Position numbers and translations under genes: made by a program
The notes under the pieces: model-generated
What the model saw: only the letters and a program-made list of their open reading frames with translations
Databases searched by the model: none
Told to the model about the DNA's origin: nothing
In this document: positions 9,906-23,700 of the stretch, piece by piece
Layout of the letters: each line of letters begins with the position of its first letter
Position numbering within the stretch: position 1 is the first letter of the stretch
Source of the DNA: Osmia lignaria lignaria
Lineage: Eukaryota; Arthropoda; Insecta; Hymenoptera; Megachilidae
DNA: 64,000 nucleotides
Assembly (NCBI RefSeq): GCF_051020975.1
Contig: NW_027478161.1
Coordinates: 25,828,001 to 25,892,000, forward strand
Reading direction: 5' to 3'

Positions 9906-11193
9906 TCAGAAGCGTAGTTTTCGAGATATATCGAGATATTTAAAAGTTCCGAAGCCGCACCAACATAATAGAGATACAGAAACACCGTGGCCCCTTTCTT
10001 TGAGATAACTCTGCCCTATTGCGACCTGCAAATGCCACTTCCAGCTCAGCTGTGCAGAAGAAGAACAACAAGAAGAAGAAATATCTCGAAATATATCCGT
10101 CAGGCCCCGTCCGTTGAGATAAATCTGCAAATATCTCGGAAACGAAGCGAGCTATGGCAAAGTGTTAAGAGACCTTTTTTGTAGAGAATTAAGTTTCCTA
10201 CTTTTTATGTTCTATGATATTTTTTGATCAGATGCGTAGTTCTCGAGATATATCAAGATATTTAAAAGTTCCGAAGCCGCACCAACATAATAGAGATACA
10301 GAAACACCGTGGCCCCTTTCTTTGAGATAACTCTGCACTATTGCGAGCTGGAAATGCCACTTCCAGTTTAGCTGTGCAGAAGAAGAACAGCAAGAAGAAG
10401 AAATATCTCGAAATATGTCCGTCAGGCCCCTTGCCTTGAGATAAATCTGCAAATATCTCGGAAACGAAGCGAGCTATGACAAAATGTTAAGAGACCTTTT
10501 TTGTAGAGAATTAAGTTTCCTACAATTTATGTTCTATGATATTTTTTGATCAGAAGCGTAGTTTTCGAGATATATCGAGATATTTAAAAGTTCCGAAGCC
10601 GCACCAACATAATAGAGATACAGAAACACCGTGGCCCCTTTCTTTGAGATAACTCTGCACTAGTGCGAGCCGCAAATGCCACTTCCAGCTTAGCTGTGCA
10701 GAAGAAGAACAACAAGAAGAAGAAATATCTCGAAATATGTCCGTCATGCCCCTTCCCTTGAGATAAATCTGCAAATATCTCGGAAACGAAGCGAGCTATG
10801 GCAAAATGTTAAGAGACCTTTCTTGTAGAGAATTAAGTATCCTACTTTTTATGTAGTATGATATTTTTTGATAAGATGCGTAGTTCTCGAGATATATCAA
10901 GATATTTAAAAGTTCCGAAGCCGCACCAACATAACAGAGATACAGAAACACCGTGGCCCCTTTCTTTGAGATAACTCTGCACTATTGCGCGCTGCAAATG
11001 CCACTTCCAGCTTAGCTGTGCAGAAGAAGAACAACATGAAGAAGAAATATCTCGAAATATGTCCGTCAGGCCCCTTCCCTTGAGATAAATCTGCAAATAT
11101 CTCGGAAACGAAGCGAGCTATGGCAAAATGTTAAGAGACCTTTTTTGTAGAGAATAATGTTTCCTACAATTTACGTTCTATGATATTTTTTGA
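9906..11193 (+). repeat. Transition zone after the 8-monomer HOR
   Basis: The monomer at 9906 is still an H variant (GCGACCTGC, CAGCTCAGCTG). Those at 10228, 10550 and 10872 do not continue with A, B and C. 10228 is B-like in GAGCTGG but has CAGGCCCCTTGCC; 10550 has CTAGTGCGAGCC with GTCATGCCCC; 10872 has GCGCGCTGC. The regular HOR order stops here and the mosaic typical of the central region begins. Confidence 0.8.
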
Positions 11194-12481
11194 TCAGAAG
11201 CGTAGTTTTCGAGATATATCGAGATATTTAAAAGTTCCGAAGGCGCACCAACATAATAGAGATACAGAAACACCGTGGCCCCTTTCTTTGAGATAACTCT
11301 GCACTATTGCGACCTACAAATGCCACTTCCAGCTTAGCTGTGCAGAAGAAGAACAACAAGAAGAAGAAATATCTCGAAATATGTCCGTCAGGCCCCTTCC
11401 CTTGGGATATATCTGCAAATATCTCGGAAACGAAGCGAGCTATGGCAAAATGTTAAGAGACGTTTTTTGTAGAGAATTATGTTTCCTACAATTTATGTTC
11501 TATGATATTTTTTGATCAGAAGCGTAGTTTTCGAGATATATCGAGATATTTAAAAGTTCCGAAGCCGCACCAACATAATAGAGATACAGAAACACCGTGG
11601 CCCCTTTCTTTGAGATAACTGTGTACTAGTGCGAGCCGCAAATGCCACTTCCAGCTTAGCTGTGCAGAAGAAGAACAACAAGAAGAAGAAATATCTCGAA
11701 ATATGTCCGTTAGGCCCCTTCCCTTGAGATAAACCTGCAAATATCTCGGAAACGAAGCGAGCTATGGCAAAATGTTAAGAGACCTTTTTTGTAGAGAATT
11801 ATGTTTCCTACTTTTTATGTTCTATGATATTTTTTGATCAGATGCGTAGTTCTCGAGATATATCATGATATTTAAAAGTTCCGAAGCCGCACCAACATAA
11901 TAGAGATACAGAAACACCGTGGCCCCTTTCTTTGAGATAACTCTGCACTACTGCGACCTACAAATGCCACTTCCAGCTTAGCTGTGCAGAAGAAGAACAA
12001 CAAGAAGAAGAAATATCTCGAAATATGTCCGTCAGGCCCCTTCCCTTGGGATATATCTGCAAATATCTCGGAAACGAAGCGAGCTATGGCAAAATGTTAA
12101 GAGACGTTTTTTGTAGAGAATTATGTTTCCTACAATTTATGTTCTATGATATTTTTTGATCAGAAGGGTAGTTTTCGAGATATATCGAGATATTTAAAAG
12201 TTCCGAAGCCGCACCAACATAATAGAGATACAGAAACACCGTGGCCCCTTTCTTTGAGATAACTGTGTACTAGTGCGAGCCGCAAATGCCACTTCCAGCT
12301 TAGCTGTGCAGAAGAAGAACAACAAGAAGAAGAAATATCTCGAAATATGTCCGTCAGGCCCCTTCCCTTGAGATAAATCTGCAAATATCTCGGAAACGAA
12401 GCGAGCTATGGCAAAATGTTAAGAGACCGTTTTTGTAGAGAATTAAGTTTCCTACTTTTTATGTTCTATGATATTTTTTGA
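11194..12481 (+). repeat. Two-monomer (644 bp) higher-order repeat, two copies
   Basis: The pair 11194/11516 is repeated as 11838/12160. First members share GCGACCTACAAATG and CCTTGGGATATATC; second members share AACTGTGTACTAGTG. The left part of the first member differs between copies (AGAAGCG/TTTCGAG at 11194 against AGATGCG/CTCGAG at 11838). One join therefore lies inside that monomer. Confidence 0.85.
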
Positions 12482-14413
12482 TCAGATGCGTAGTTCTCGA
12501 GATATATCAAGATATTTAAAAGTTCCGAAGCCGCACCAACATAATAGAGATACAGAAACACCGTGGCCCCTTTCTTTGAGATAACTTTGCACTATTGCGA
12601 GCTGTAAATGCCACTTTAAGCTTAGCTGTGCAGAAGAAGAACAACAAGAAGAAGAAATATCTCGAAATATGTCCGTCAGGCCCCTTCCCTTGAGATATAT
12701 CTGCAAATATCTCGGAAACGAAGCGAGCTATGGCAAAATGTTAAGAGACCTTTTTTGTAGAGAATTAAGTTTCCTACTTTTTATGTTCTATGATATTTTT
12801 TGATCAGATGCGTAGTTCTCGAGATATATCAAGATATTTAAAAGTTCCGAAGCCGCACCAACAGAATAGAGATACAGAAACACCGTGGCTCCTTTCTTTG
12901 AGATAACTCTGCACTATTGCGAGCTGGAAATGCCACTTCCAGTTTAGCTGTGCAGAAGAAGAACAACAAGAAGAAGAAATATCTCGAAATATGTCCGTCA
13001 TGCCCCTTCCCTTGAGATAAATCTGCAAATATGTCGGAAACGAAGCGAGCTATGGCAAAATGTTAAGAGACCTTTTTTGTAGAGAATTAAGTTTCCTACT
13101 TTTTATGTTGTATGATATTTTTTGATCAGATGCGTAGTTCTCGAGATATATCAAGATATTTAAAAGTTCCGAAGCCGCACCAACATAATAGAGATACAGA
13201 AACACCGTGGCCCCTTTCTTTGAGATAACGCTGCACTAGTGCGAGCCGCAAATGCCACTTCCAGCTTAGCTGTGCAGAAGAAGAACAACAGGAAGAAGAA
13301 ATATCTCGAAATATGTCCGTCATGCCCCTTCCCTTGAGATAAATCTGCAAATATCTCGGAAACGAAGCGAGCTATGGCAAAATGTTAAGAGACCTTTTTT
13401 GTAGAGAACTAAGTTTCCTACTTTTTATGTTCTATGATATTTTTTGATCAGAAGCGTAGTTTTCGAGATATATCGAGATATTTAAAAGTTCCGAAGCCGC
13501 ACCAACATAATAGAGATACAGAAACACCGTGGCCCCTTTCTTTGAGATAACTTTGCACTATTGCGAGCTGTAAATGCCACTTTAAGCTTAGCTGTGCAGA
13601 AGAAGAACAACAAGAAGAAGAAATATCTCGAAATATGTCCGTCAGGCCCCTTCCCTTGAGATATATCTGCAAATATCTCGGAAACGAAGCGAGCTATGGC
13701 AAAATGTTAAGAGACCTTTTTTGTAGAGAATTAAGTTTCCTACTTTTTATGTTCTATGATATTTTTTGATCAGATGCGTAGTTCTCGAGATATATCAAGA
13801 TATTTAAAAGTTCCGAAGCCGCACCAACAGAATAGAGATACAGAAACACCGTGGCCCCTTTCTTTGAGATAACGCTTCACTATTGCGAGCTGGAAATGCC
13901 ACTTCCAGTTTAGCTGTGCAGAAGAAGAACAACAAGAAGAAGAAATATCTCGAAATATGTCCGTCATGCCCCTTCCCTTGAGATAAATCTGCAAATATGT
14001 CGGAAACGAAGCGAGCTATGGCAAAATGTTAAGAGACCTTTTTTGTAGAGAATTAAGTTTCCTACTTTTTATGTTCTATGATATTTTTTGATCAGAAGCG
14101 TAGTTTTCGAGATATATCGAGATATTTAAAAGTTCCGAAGCCGCACCAACATAATAGAGATACAGAAACTCCGTGGCCCCTTTCTTTGAGATAACTCTGC
14201 ACTAGTGCGAGCCGCAAATGCCACTTCCAGCTTAGCTGTGCAGAAGAAGAACAACAAGAAGAAGAAATATCTCGAAATATGTCCGTCATGCCCCTTCCCT
14301 TGAGATAAATCTGCAAATATCTCGGAAACGAAGCGAGCTATGGCAAAATGTTAAGAGACCTTTTTTGTAGAGAATTAAGTTTCCTACTTTTTATGTTCTA
14401 TGATATTTTTTGA
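12482..14413 (+). repeat. Three-monomer (966 bp) higher-order repeat, two diverged copies
   Basis: Monomers at 12482, 12804 and 13126 are repeated as 13448, 13770 and 14092. The first members share CTTTGCACTATTG and CACTTTAAGCTTAG; the second share ACCAACAGAATAG and ATATGTCGGAAAC; the third share CTAGTGCGAGCC with GTCATGCCCC. Private changes separate them, e.g. ACGCTTCAC near 13875, ACAACAGGAAG near 13287 and AAACTCCGTGG near 14168. The second trimer (13448-14413) is exactly the block missing from the second copy of the large duplication. Confidence 0.85.
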
Positions 14414-16141
14414 TCAGATGCGTAGTTCTCGAGATATATCAAGATATTTAAAAGTTCCGAAGCCGCACCAACATAATAGAGATACAGAAACACCGTGGCC
14501 CCTTTCTTTGAGATAACGCTGCACTAGTGCGAGCCGCAAATGCCACTTCCAGCTTAGATGTGCAGAAGAAGTACAACAAGAAGAAGAAATATCTCGAAAT
14601 ATGTCCGTCAGGCCCCTTCCCTTGAGATATATCTGCAAATATCTCGGAAACGAAGCGAGCTATGGCAAAATGTTAAGAGACCTTTTTTGTAGAGAATTAT
14701 GTTTCCTACAATTTATGTTCTATGATATTTTTTGATCAGAAGCGTAGTTTTCGAGATATATCGAGATATTTAAAAGTTCCGAAGCCGCACCAACATAATA
14801 GAGATACAGAAACACCGTGGCCCCTTTCTTTGAGATATCTCTGCACTATTGCGAGCTGCAAATGCCACTTCCAGCTTAGCTGTGCAGAAGAAGAACAACA
14901 AGAAGAAGAAATATCTCGAAATATGTCCGTCAGGCCCCTTCCCTTGAGATAAATCTGCAAATATCTCGGAAACGAAGCGAGCTATGGCAAAATGTTAAGA
15001 AACCTTATTTGTAGAGAATTATGTTTCCTACAATTTATGTTCTATGATATTTTTTGATCAGAAGCGTAGTTTTCGAGATATATCGAGATATTTAAAAGTT
15101 CCGAAGCCGCACCAACATAATAGAGATACAGAAACACCGTGGCCCCTTTCTTTGAGATAACTCTGCACTAGTGCGAGCCGCAAATGCCACTTCCAGCTTA
15201 GCTGTGCAGAAGAAGAACAACAAGAAGAAGAAATATCTCGAAATATGTCCGTTAGGCCCCTTCCCTTGAGATAAACCTGCAAATATCTCGGAAACGAAGC
15301 GAGCTATGGCAAAATGTTAAGAGACCTTTTTTGTAGAGAATTAAGGTTCCTACTTTTTATGTTCTATGATATTTTTTGATCAGATGCGTAGTTCTCGAGA
15401 TATATCAAGATATTTAAAAGTTCCGAAGCCGCACCAACATAATAGAGATACAGAAACACCGTGGCCCCTTTCTTTGAGATAACTCTGCACTATTGCGAAC
15501 TGCAAATGCCACTTCCAGCTTAGCTGTGCAGAAGAAGAACAACAAGAAGAAGAAATATCTCGAAATATGTCCGTCAGGCCCCTTCCCTTGAAATAAATCT
15601 GCAAATATCTCGGAAACGAAGCGAGCTATGGCAAAATGCTAAGAGACCTTTTTTGTAGAGAATTATGTTTCCTACAATTTATGTTCTATGATATTTTTTG
15701 ATCAGAAGCGTAGTATTCGAGATATATCGAGATATTTAAAAGTTCCGAAGCCGCACCAACATAATAGAGATACAGAAACACCGTGGCCCCTTTCTTTGAG
15801 ATAACTCTGCACTAGTGCGAGCCGCAAATGCCACTTCCAGCTTAGCTGTGCAGAAGAAGAACAACAAGAAGAAGAAATATCTCGAAATATGTCCGTTAGG
15901 CCCCTTCCCTTGAGATAAACCTGCAAATATCTCGGAAACGAAGCGAGCTATGGCAAAATGTTAAGAGACCTTTTTTGTAGAGAATTAAGTTTCCTACTTT
16001 TTATGTTCTATGATATTTTTTGATCAGATGCGTAGTTCTCGAGATATATCAAGATATTTAAAAGTTCCGAAGCCGCACCAACATAATAGAGATACAGAAA
16101 CACCGTGGCCCCTTTCTTTGAGATAACTCTGCACTATTGCG

Positions 16142-16164
16142 AGCTGGAAACGCCACTTCCAGCT
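16142..16164 (+). repeat. Short perfect hairpin in a variant monomer
   Basis: Arms AGCTGGAA and TTCCAGCT pair perfectly over 8 bp around a 7-base loop. The same hairpin is at 32884-32906 in the second copy of the large duplication. Most monomers have GCTGCAA in the left arm (one mismatch), while the B-like variants have GCTGGAA with a TTCCAGTT right arm (one G-T wobble). The perfect form combines these two states and may be a product of exchange between variants. Confidence 0.7.
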
Positions 16165-19100
16165 TAGCTGTGCAGAAGAAGAACAACAAGAAGAAGAAAT
16201 ATCTCGAAATATGTCCGTCAGGCCCCTTCCCTTGAGATATATCTGCAAATATCTCGGAAACGAAGCGAGCTATGGCAAAATGTTAAGAGACCTTTTTTGT
16301 AGAGAATTATGTTTCCTACAATTTATGTTCTATGATATTTTTTGATCAGAAGCGTAGTTTTCGAGATATATCGAGATATTTAAAAGTTCCGAAGCCGCAC
16401 GAACATAATAGAGATACAGAAACACCGTGGCCCCTTTCTTTGAGATAACTCTGCACTAGTGCGAGCCGCAAATGCCACTTCCAGCTTAGCTGTGCAGAAG
16501 AAGAACAACAAGAAGAAGAAATATCTCGAAATATGTCCGTCAGGCCCCTTCCCTTGAGATAAATCTGCAAATATCTCGGAAACGAAGAGAGCTATGGCAA
16601 AATGTTAAGAGACCTTTTTTGTAGAGAATTAAGTTTCCTACTTTTTATGTTCTATGATATTTTTTGATCAGATGCGTAGTTCTCGAGATATATCAAGATA
16701 TTTAAAAGTTCCGAAGCCGCACCAACATAATAGAGATACAGAAACACCGTGGCCCCTTTCTTTGAGATAACTCTGCACTAGTGCGAGCCGCAAATGCCAC
16801 TTCCAGCTTAGCTGTGCAGAAGAAGAACAACAAGAAGAAGAAATATCTCGAAATATGTCCGTCATGCCCCTTCCCTTGAGATAAATCTGCAAATATCTCG
16901 GAAACGAAGCGAGCTATGGCAAAATGTTAAGAGACCTTTTTTGTAGAGAATTAAGTTTCCTACTTTTTATGTTCTATGATATTTTTTGATCAGATGCGTA
17001 GTTCTCGAGATATATCAAGATATTTAAAAGTTCCGAAGCCGCACCAACAGAATAGAGATACAGAAACACCGTGGCTCCTTTCTTTGAGATAACTCTGCAC
17101 TATTGCGAGCTGGAAATGCCACTTCCAGTTTAGCTGTGCAGAAGAAGAACAACAAGAAGAAGAAATATCTCGAAATATGTCCGTTAGGCCCCTTCCCTTG
17201 AGATAAACCTGCAAATATCTCGGAAACGAAGCGAGCTATGGCAAAATGTTAAGAGACCTTTTTTGTAGAGAATTAAGTTTCCTACTTTTTATGTTCTATG
17301 ATATTTTTTGATCAGATGCCTAGTTCTCGAGATATATCAAGATATTTAAAAGTTCCGAAGCCGCACCAACATAATAGAGATACAGAAACACCGTGGCCCC
17401 TTTCTTTGAGATAACTCTGCACTATTAAGAGCTGCAAATGCCACTTCCAGCTTAGCTGTGCAGAAGAAGAACAACAAGAAGAAGAAATATCTCGAAATAT
17501 GTCCGTCAGGCCCTTTCCCTTCAGATAAATCTGCAAATATCTCGGAAACGAAGCGAGCTATGGCAAAATGCTAAGAGACCTTTTTTGTAGAGAATTATGT
17601 TTCCTACAATTTATGTTCTATGATATTTTTTGATCAGAAGCGTAGTTTTCGAGATATATCGAGATATTTAAAAGTTCCGAAGCCGCACCAATATAATAGA
17701 GATACAGAAACACCGTGGCCCCTTTCTTTGAGATAACTCTGCACTAGTGCGAGCCGCAAATGCCACTTCCAGCTTAGCTGTGCAGAAGAAGAACAACAAG
17801 AAAAAGAAATATCTCGAAATATGTCCGTCAGGCCCCTTCCCTTGAGATAAATCTGCAAATATCTCTGAAACGAAGCGAGCTATGGCAAAATGTTAAGAGA
17901 CCTTTTTTGTAGAGAATTAAGGTTCCTACTTTTTATGTTCTATGATATTTTTTGATCAGATGCGTAGTTCTCGAGATATATCAAGATATTTAAAAGTTCC
18001 GAAGCCGCACCAACATAATAGAGATACAGAAACACCGTGGCCCCTTTCTTTGAGATAACTCTGCACTATTGCGAGCTGCAAATGCCACTTCCAGCTTAGC
18101 TGTGCAGAAGAAGAACAACAAGAAGAAGAATATCTCGAAATATGTCCGTCAGGCCCCTTCCCTTGAAATAAATCTGCAAATATCTCGGAAACCAAGCGAG
18201 CTATGGCAAAATGCTAAGAGACCTTTTTTGTAGAGAATTATGTTTCCTACAATTTATGTTCTATGATATTTTTTGATCAGAAGCGTAGTTTTCGAGATAT
18301 ATCGAGATATTTAAAAGTTCCGAAGCCGCACCAACATAATAGAGATACAGAAACACCGTGGCCCCTTTCTTTGAGATAACTCTGCACTAGTGCGAGCCCC
18401 AAATGCCACTTCCAGCTTAGCTGTGCAGAAGAAGAACAACAAGAAGAAGAAATATCTCGAAATATGTCCGTCAGGCCCCTTGCCTTGAGATAAATCTGCA
18501 AATATCTCGGAAACGAAGCGAGCTATGGCAAAATGTTAAGAGGCCTTTTTTGTAGAGAATTATGTTTCCTACAATTTATGTTCTATGATATTTTTTGATC
18601 AGAAGCGTAGTTTTCGAGATATATCGAGATATTTAAAACTTCCGAAGCCGCACCAACATAATAGAGATACAGAAACACCGTGGCCCCTTTCTTTGAGATA
18701 ACTCTGCACTAGTGCGAGCCGCAAATGCCACTTCCAGCTTAGCTGTGCAGAAGAAGAACAACAAGAAGAAGAAATATCTCGAAATATGTCCGTCATGCCC
18801 CTTCCCTTGAGATAAATCTGCAAATATCTCGGAAACGAAGCGAGCTATGGCAAAATGTTAAGAGACCTTTTTTGTAGAGAATTAAGTTTCCTACTTTTTA
18901 TGTTCTATGATATTTTTTGATCAGATGCGTAGTTCTCGAGATATATCAAGATATTTAAAAGTTCCGAAGCCGCACCAACAGAATAGAGATACAGAAACAC
19001 CGTGGCTCCTTTCTTTGAGATAACTCTGCACTATTGCGAGCTGCAAATGCCACTTCCAGTTTAGCTGTGCAGAAGAAGAACAACAAGAAGAAGAAATATC

Positions 19101-19279
19101 TCGAAATATGTCCGTTAGGCCCCTTCCCTTGAGATGAACCTGCAAATATCTCGGAAACGAAGCGAGCTATGGCAAAATGTTAAGAGACCTTTTTTGTAGA
19201 GAATTAAGTTTCCTACTTTTTATGTTCTATGATATTTTTTGATCAGATGCGTAGTTCTCGAGATATATCAATATATTTA

Positions 19280-22200
19280 AAAGTTCCGAAGCCGCACCAA
19301 CATAATAGAGATACAGAAACACCGTGGCCCCTTTCTTTGAGATAACTCTGCACTAGTGCGAGCCGCAAATGCCACTTCCAGCTTAGCTGTGCAGAAGAAG
19401 AACAACAAGAAGAAGAAATATCTCGAAATATGTCCGTTAGGCCCCTTCCCTTGAGATAAACCTGCAAATATCTCGGAAACGAAGCGAGCTATGGCAAAAT
19501 GTTAAGAGACCTTTTTTGTAGAGAATTAAGGTTCCTACTTTTTATGTTCTATGATATTTTTTGATCAGATGCGTAGTTCTCGAGATATATCAAGATATTT
19601 AAAAGTTCCGAAGCCGCACCAACATAATAGAGATACAGAAACACCGTGGCCCCTTTCTTTGAGATAACTCTGCACTATTGCGAACTGCAAATGCCACTTC
19701 CAGCTTAGCTGTGCAGAAGAAGAACAACAAGAAGAAGAAATATCTCGAAATATGTCCGTCAGGCCCCTTCCCTTGAAATAAATCTGCAAATATCTCGGAA
19801 ACGAAGCGAGCTATGGCAAAATGCTAAGAGACCTTTTTTGTAGAGAATTATGTTTCCTACAATTTATGTTCTATGATATTTTTTGATCAGAAGCGTAGTT
19901 TTCGAGATATATCGAGATATTTAAAAGTTCCGAAGCCGCACCAACATAATAGAGACACAGAAACACCGTGGCCCCTTTCTTTGAGATAACTCTGCACTAG
20001 TGCGAGCCGCAAATGCCACTTCCAGCTTAGCTGTGCAGAAGAAGAACAACAAGAAGAAGAAATATCTCGAAATATGTCCGTCAGGCCCCTTGCCTTGAGA
20101 TAAATCTGCAAGTATCTCGGAAACGAAGCGAGCTATGGCAAAATGTTAAGAGACCTTTTTTGTAGAGAATTATGTTTCCTACTTTTTATGTTCTATGATA
20201 TTTTTTGATCAGACGCGTAGTTCTCGAGATATATCAAGATATTTAAAAGTTCCGAAGCCGCACCAACATAATAGAGATACAGAAACACCGTGGCCCCTTT
20301 CTTTGAGATATCTCTGCACTATTGCGAGCTGCAAATGCCACTTCCAGCTTAGCTGTGCAGAAGAAGAACAACAAGAATAAGAAATATCTCGAAATATGTC
20401 CGTCAGGCCCCTTCCCTTGAGATAAATCTGCAAATATCTCGGAAACGAAGAGAGCTATGGCAAAATGTTAAGAGACCTTTTCTGTAGAGAATTAAGTTTC
20501 CTACTTTTTATGTTCTATGATATTTTTTGATCAGATGCGCAGTTCTCGAGATATATCAAGATATTTAAAAGTTCCGAAGCCGCACCAACATAATAGAGAT
20601 ACAGAAACACCGTGGCCCCTTTCTTTGAGATAACTCTGCACTATTGCGAGCTGCAAATGCCACTTCCAGGTTAGCTGTGCAGAAGAAGAACAACAAGAAG
20701 AAGAAATATCTCGAAATATGTCCGTCAGGCCCCTTCCCTTGAGATATATCTGCAAATATCTCGGAAACGAAGCGAGCTATGGCAAAAGGTTAAGAGACCT
20801 TTTTTGTAGAGAATTATGTTTCCTACAATTTATGTTCTATGATATTTTTTGATCAGAAGCGTAGTTTTCGAGATATATCGAGATATTTAAAAGTTCCGAA
20901 GCCGCACCAACATAATAGAGATACAGAAACACCGTGGCCCCTTTCTTTGAGATAACTCTGCACTAGTGCGAGCCGCAAATGCCACTTCCAGCTTAGCTGT
21001 GCAGAAGAAGAACAACAAGAAGAAGAAATATCTCGAAATATGTCCGTTAGGCCCCTTCCCTTGAGATAAACCTGCAAATATCTCGGAAACGAAGCGAGCT
21101 ATGGCAAAATGTTAAGAGACCTTATTTGTAGAGAATTATGTTTCCTACAATTTATGTTCTATGATATTTTTTGATCAGAAGCGTAGTTTTCGAGATATAT
21201 CGAGATATTTAAAAGTTCCGAAGCCGCACCAACATAATAGAGATACAGAAACACCGTGGCCCCTTTCTTTGAGATAACTCTGCACTAGTGCGAGCCGCAA
21301 ATGCCACTTCCAGCTTAGCTGTGCAGAAGAAGAACAACAAGAAGAAGAAATATCTCGAAATATGTCCGTTAGGCCCCTTCCCTTGAGATAAACCTGCAAA
21401 TATCTCGGAAACGAAGCGAGCTATGGCAAAATGTTAAGAGACCTTTTTTGTAGAGAATTAAGGTTCCTACTTTTTATGTTCTATGATATTTTTTGATCAG
21501 ATGCGTAGTTCTCGAGATATATCAAGATATTTAAAAGTTCCGAAGCCGCACCAACATAATAGAGATACAGAAACACCGTGGCCCCTTTCTTTGAGATAAC
21601 TCTGCACTATTGCGAACTGCAAATGCCACTTCCAGCTTAGCTGTGCAGAAGAAGAACAACAAGAAGAAGAAATATCTCGAAATATGTCCGTCAGGCCCCT
21701 TCCCTTGAAATAAATCTGCAAATATCTCGGAAACGAAGCGAGCTATGGCAAAATGCTAAGAGACCTTTTTTGTAGAGAATTATGTTTCCTACAATTTATG
21801 TTCTATGATATTTTTTGATCAGAAGCGTAGTTTTCGAGATATATCGAGATATTTAAAAGTTCCGAAGCCGCACCAACATAATAGAGACACAGAAACACCG
21901 TGGCCCCTTTCTTTGAGATAACTCTGCACTAGTGCGAGCCGCAAATGCCACTTCCAGCTTAGCTGTGCAGAAGAAGAACAACAAGAAGAAGAAATATCTC
22001 GAAATATGTCCGTCAGGCCCCTTGCCTTGAGATAAATCTGCAAGTATCTCGGAAACGAAGCGAGCTATGGCAAAATGTTAAGAGACCTTTTTTGTAGAGA
22101 ATTATGTTTCCTACTTTTTATGTTCTATGATATTTTTTGATCAGACGCGTAGTTCTCGAGATATATCAAGATATTTAAAAGTTCCGAAGCCGCACCAACA

Positions 22201-22362
22201 TAATAGAGATACAGAAACACCGTGGCCCCTTTCTTTGAGATATCTCTGCACTATTGCGAGCTGCAAATGCCACTTCCAGCTTAGCTGTGCAGAAGAAGAA
22301 CAACAAGAAGAAGAAATATCTCGAAATATGTCCGTCAGGCCCCTTCCCTCGAGATAAATCTG
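19280..22362 (+). repeat. Six-monomer-offset duplication (1,932 bp) within the central mosaic
   Basis: The stretch from about 19280 to 20375 is repeated at about 21212 to 22307, including TGCGAACTGC, CCCTTGAAATAAATC, AGAGACACAG, CTGCAAGTATCTCGG and AGACGCGTAG. The copies end in the monomers at 20209 and 22141, where one reads AAGAATAAG and the other AAGAAGAAG. Because the whole region lies in the large duplication, the same pair reappears at about 36022 and 37954. Confidence 0.85.
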
Positions 22363-23700
22363 CAAATATCTCGGAAACGAAGCGAGCTATGGCAAAATGT
22401 TAAGAAACCTTATTTGTAGAGAATTATGTTTCCTACAATTTCATGTTCTATGATATTTTTTGATCAGAAGCGTAGTTTTCGGGATATATCGAGATATTTA
22501 AAAGTTCCGAAGCCGCACCAACATAATAGAGATACAGAAACACCGTGGCCCCTTTCTTTGAGATAACTCTGCACTAGTGCGAGCCGCAAATGCCACTTCC
22601 AGCTTAGCTGTGCAGGAGAAGAACAACAAGAAGATGAAATATCTCGAAATATGTCCGTCATGCCCCTTCCCTTGAGATAAATCTGCAAATATCTCGGAAA
22701 CGAAGCGAGCTATGGCAAAATGTTAAGAGACCTTTTTTGTAGAGAATTAAGTTTCCTACTTTTTATGTTCTACGATATTTTTTGATCAGATGCGTAGTTC
22801 TCGAGATATATCAAGATATTTAAAAGTTCCGAAGCCGCACCAACAGAATAGAGATACAGAAACACCGTGGCTCCTTTCTTTGAGATAACTCTGCACTATT
22901 GCGAGCTGCAAATGCCACTTCCAGCTTAGCTGTGCAGAAGAAGAACAACAAGAATAAGAAATATCTCGAAATATGTCCGTCAGGCCCCTTCCCTTGAGAT
23001 AAATCTGCAAATATCTCGGAAACGAAGAGAGCTATGGCAAAATGTTAAGAGACCTTTTCTGTAGAGAATTAAGTTTCCTACTTTTTATGTTCTATGATAT
23101 TTTTTGATCAGATGCGCAGTTCTCGAGATATATCAAGATATTTAAAAGTTCCGAAGCCGCACCAACATAATAGAGATACAGAAACACCGTGGCCCCTTTC
23201 TTTGAGATAACTCTGCACTATTGCGAGCTGCAAATGCCACTTCCAGGTTAGCTGTGCAGAAGAAGAACAACAAGAAGAAGAAATATCTCGAAATATGTCC
23301 GTCAGGCCCCTTCCCTTGAGATATATCTGCAAATATCTCGGAAACGAAGCGAGCTATGGCAAAATGTTAAGAGACCTTTTTTGTAGAGAATTATGTTTCC
23401 TACAATTTATGTTCTATGATATTTTTTGATCAGAAGCGTAGTTTTCGAGATATATCGAGATATTTAAAAGTTCCGAAGCCGCACCAACATAATAGAGATA
23501 CAGAAACACCGTGGCCCCTTTCTTTGAGATAACTCTGCACTAGTGCGAGCCGCAAATGCCACTTCCAGCTTAGCTGTGCAGAAGAAGAACAACAAGAAGA
23601 AGAAATATCTCGAAATATGTCCGTTAGGCCCCTTCCCTTGAGATAAACCTGCAAATATCTCGGAAACGAAGCGAGCTATGGCAAAATGTTAAGAGACCTT
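20312..23700 (+). repeat. Block of about 810 bp repeated at an eight-monomer offset
   Basis: About 20312-21123 matches 22889-23700 at an offset of 2,577 bp. Shared rare words are AAGAATAAG, GAAGAGAGCTATGG, CCTTTTCTGTAG, GATGCGCAGTTC and TCCAGGTTAGC. I noticed one difference, AAAAGGTT near 20786 against AAAATGTT near 23363. A further monomer at 24074 has the GCGCAGTTC and CAGGTTAGC words alone. The left edge is a hybrid: the monomer at 22786 begins like 18921 (ACAGAATAG, GTGGCTCC) and ends like 20209. Confidence 0.82.

Noticed and set aside
14722..14952. Plus-strand ATG frame of 76 codons
   Set aside because: It is open only because TAACTCTGC changed to TATCTCTGC in a few monomers, removing a stop. 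It reads through ordinary satellite and recurs at 22127, 31464 and 38869 by duplication.
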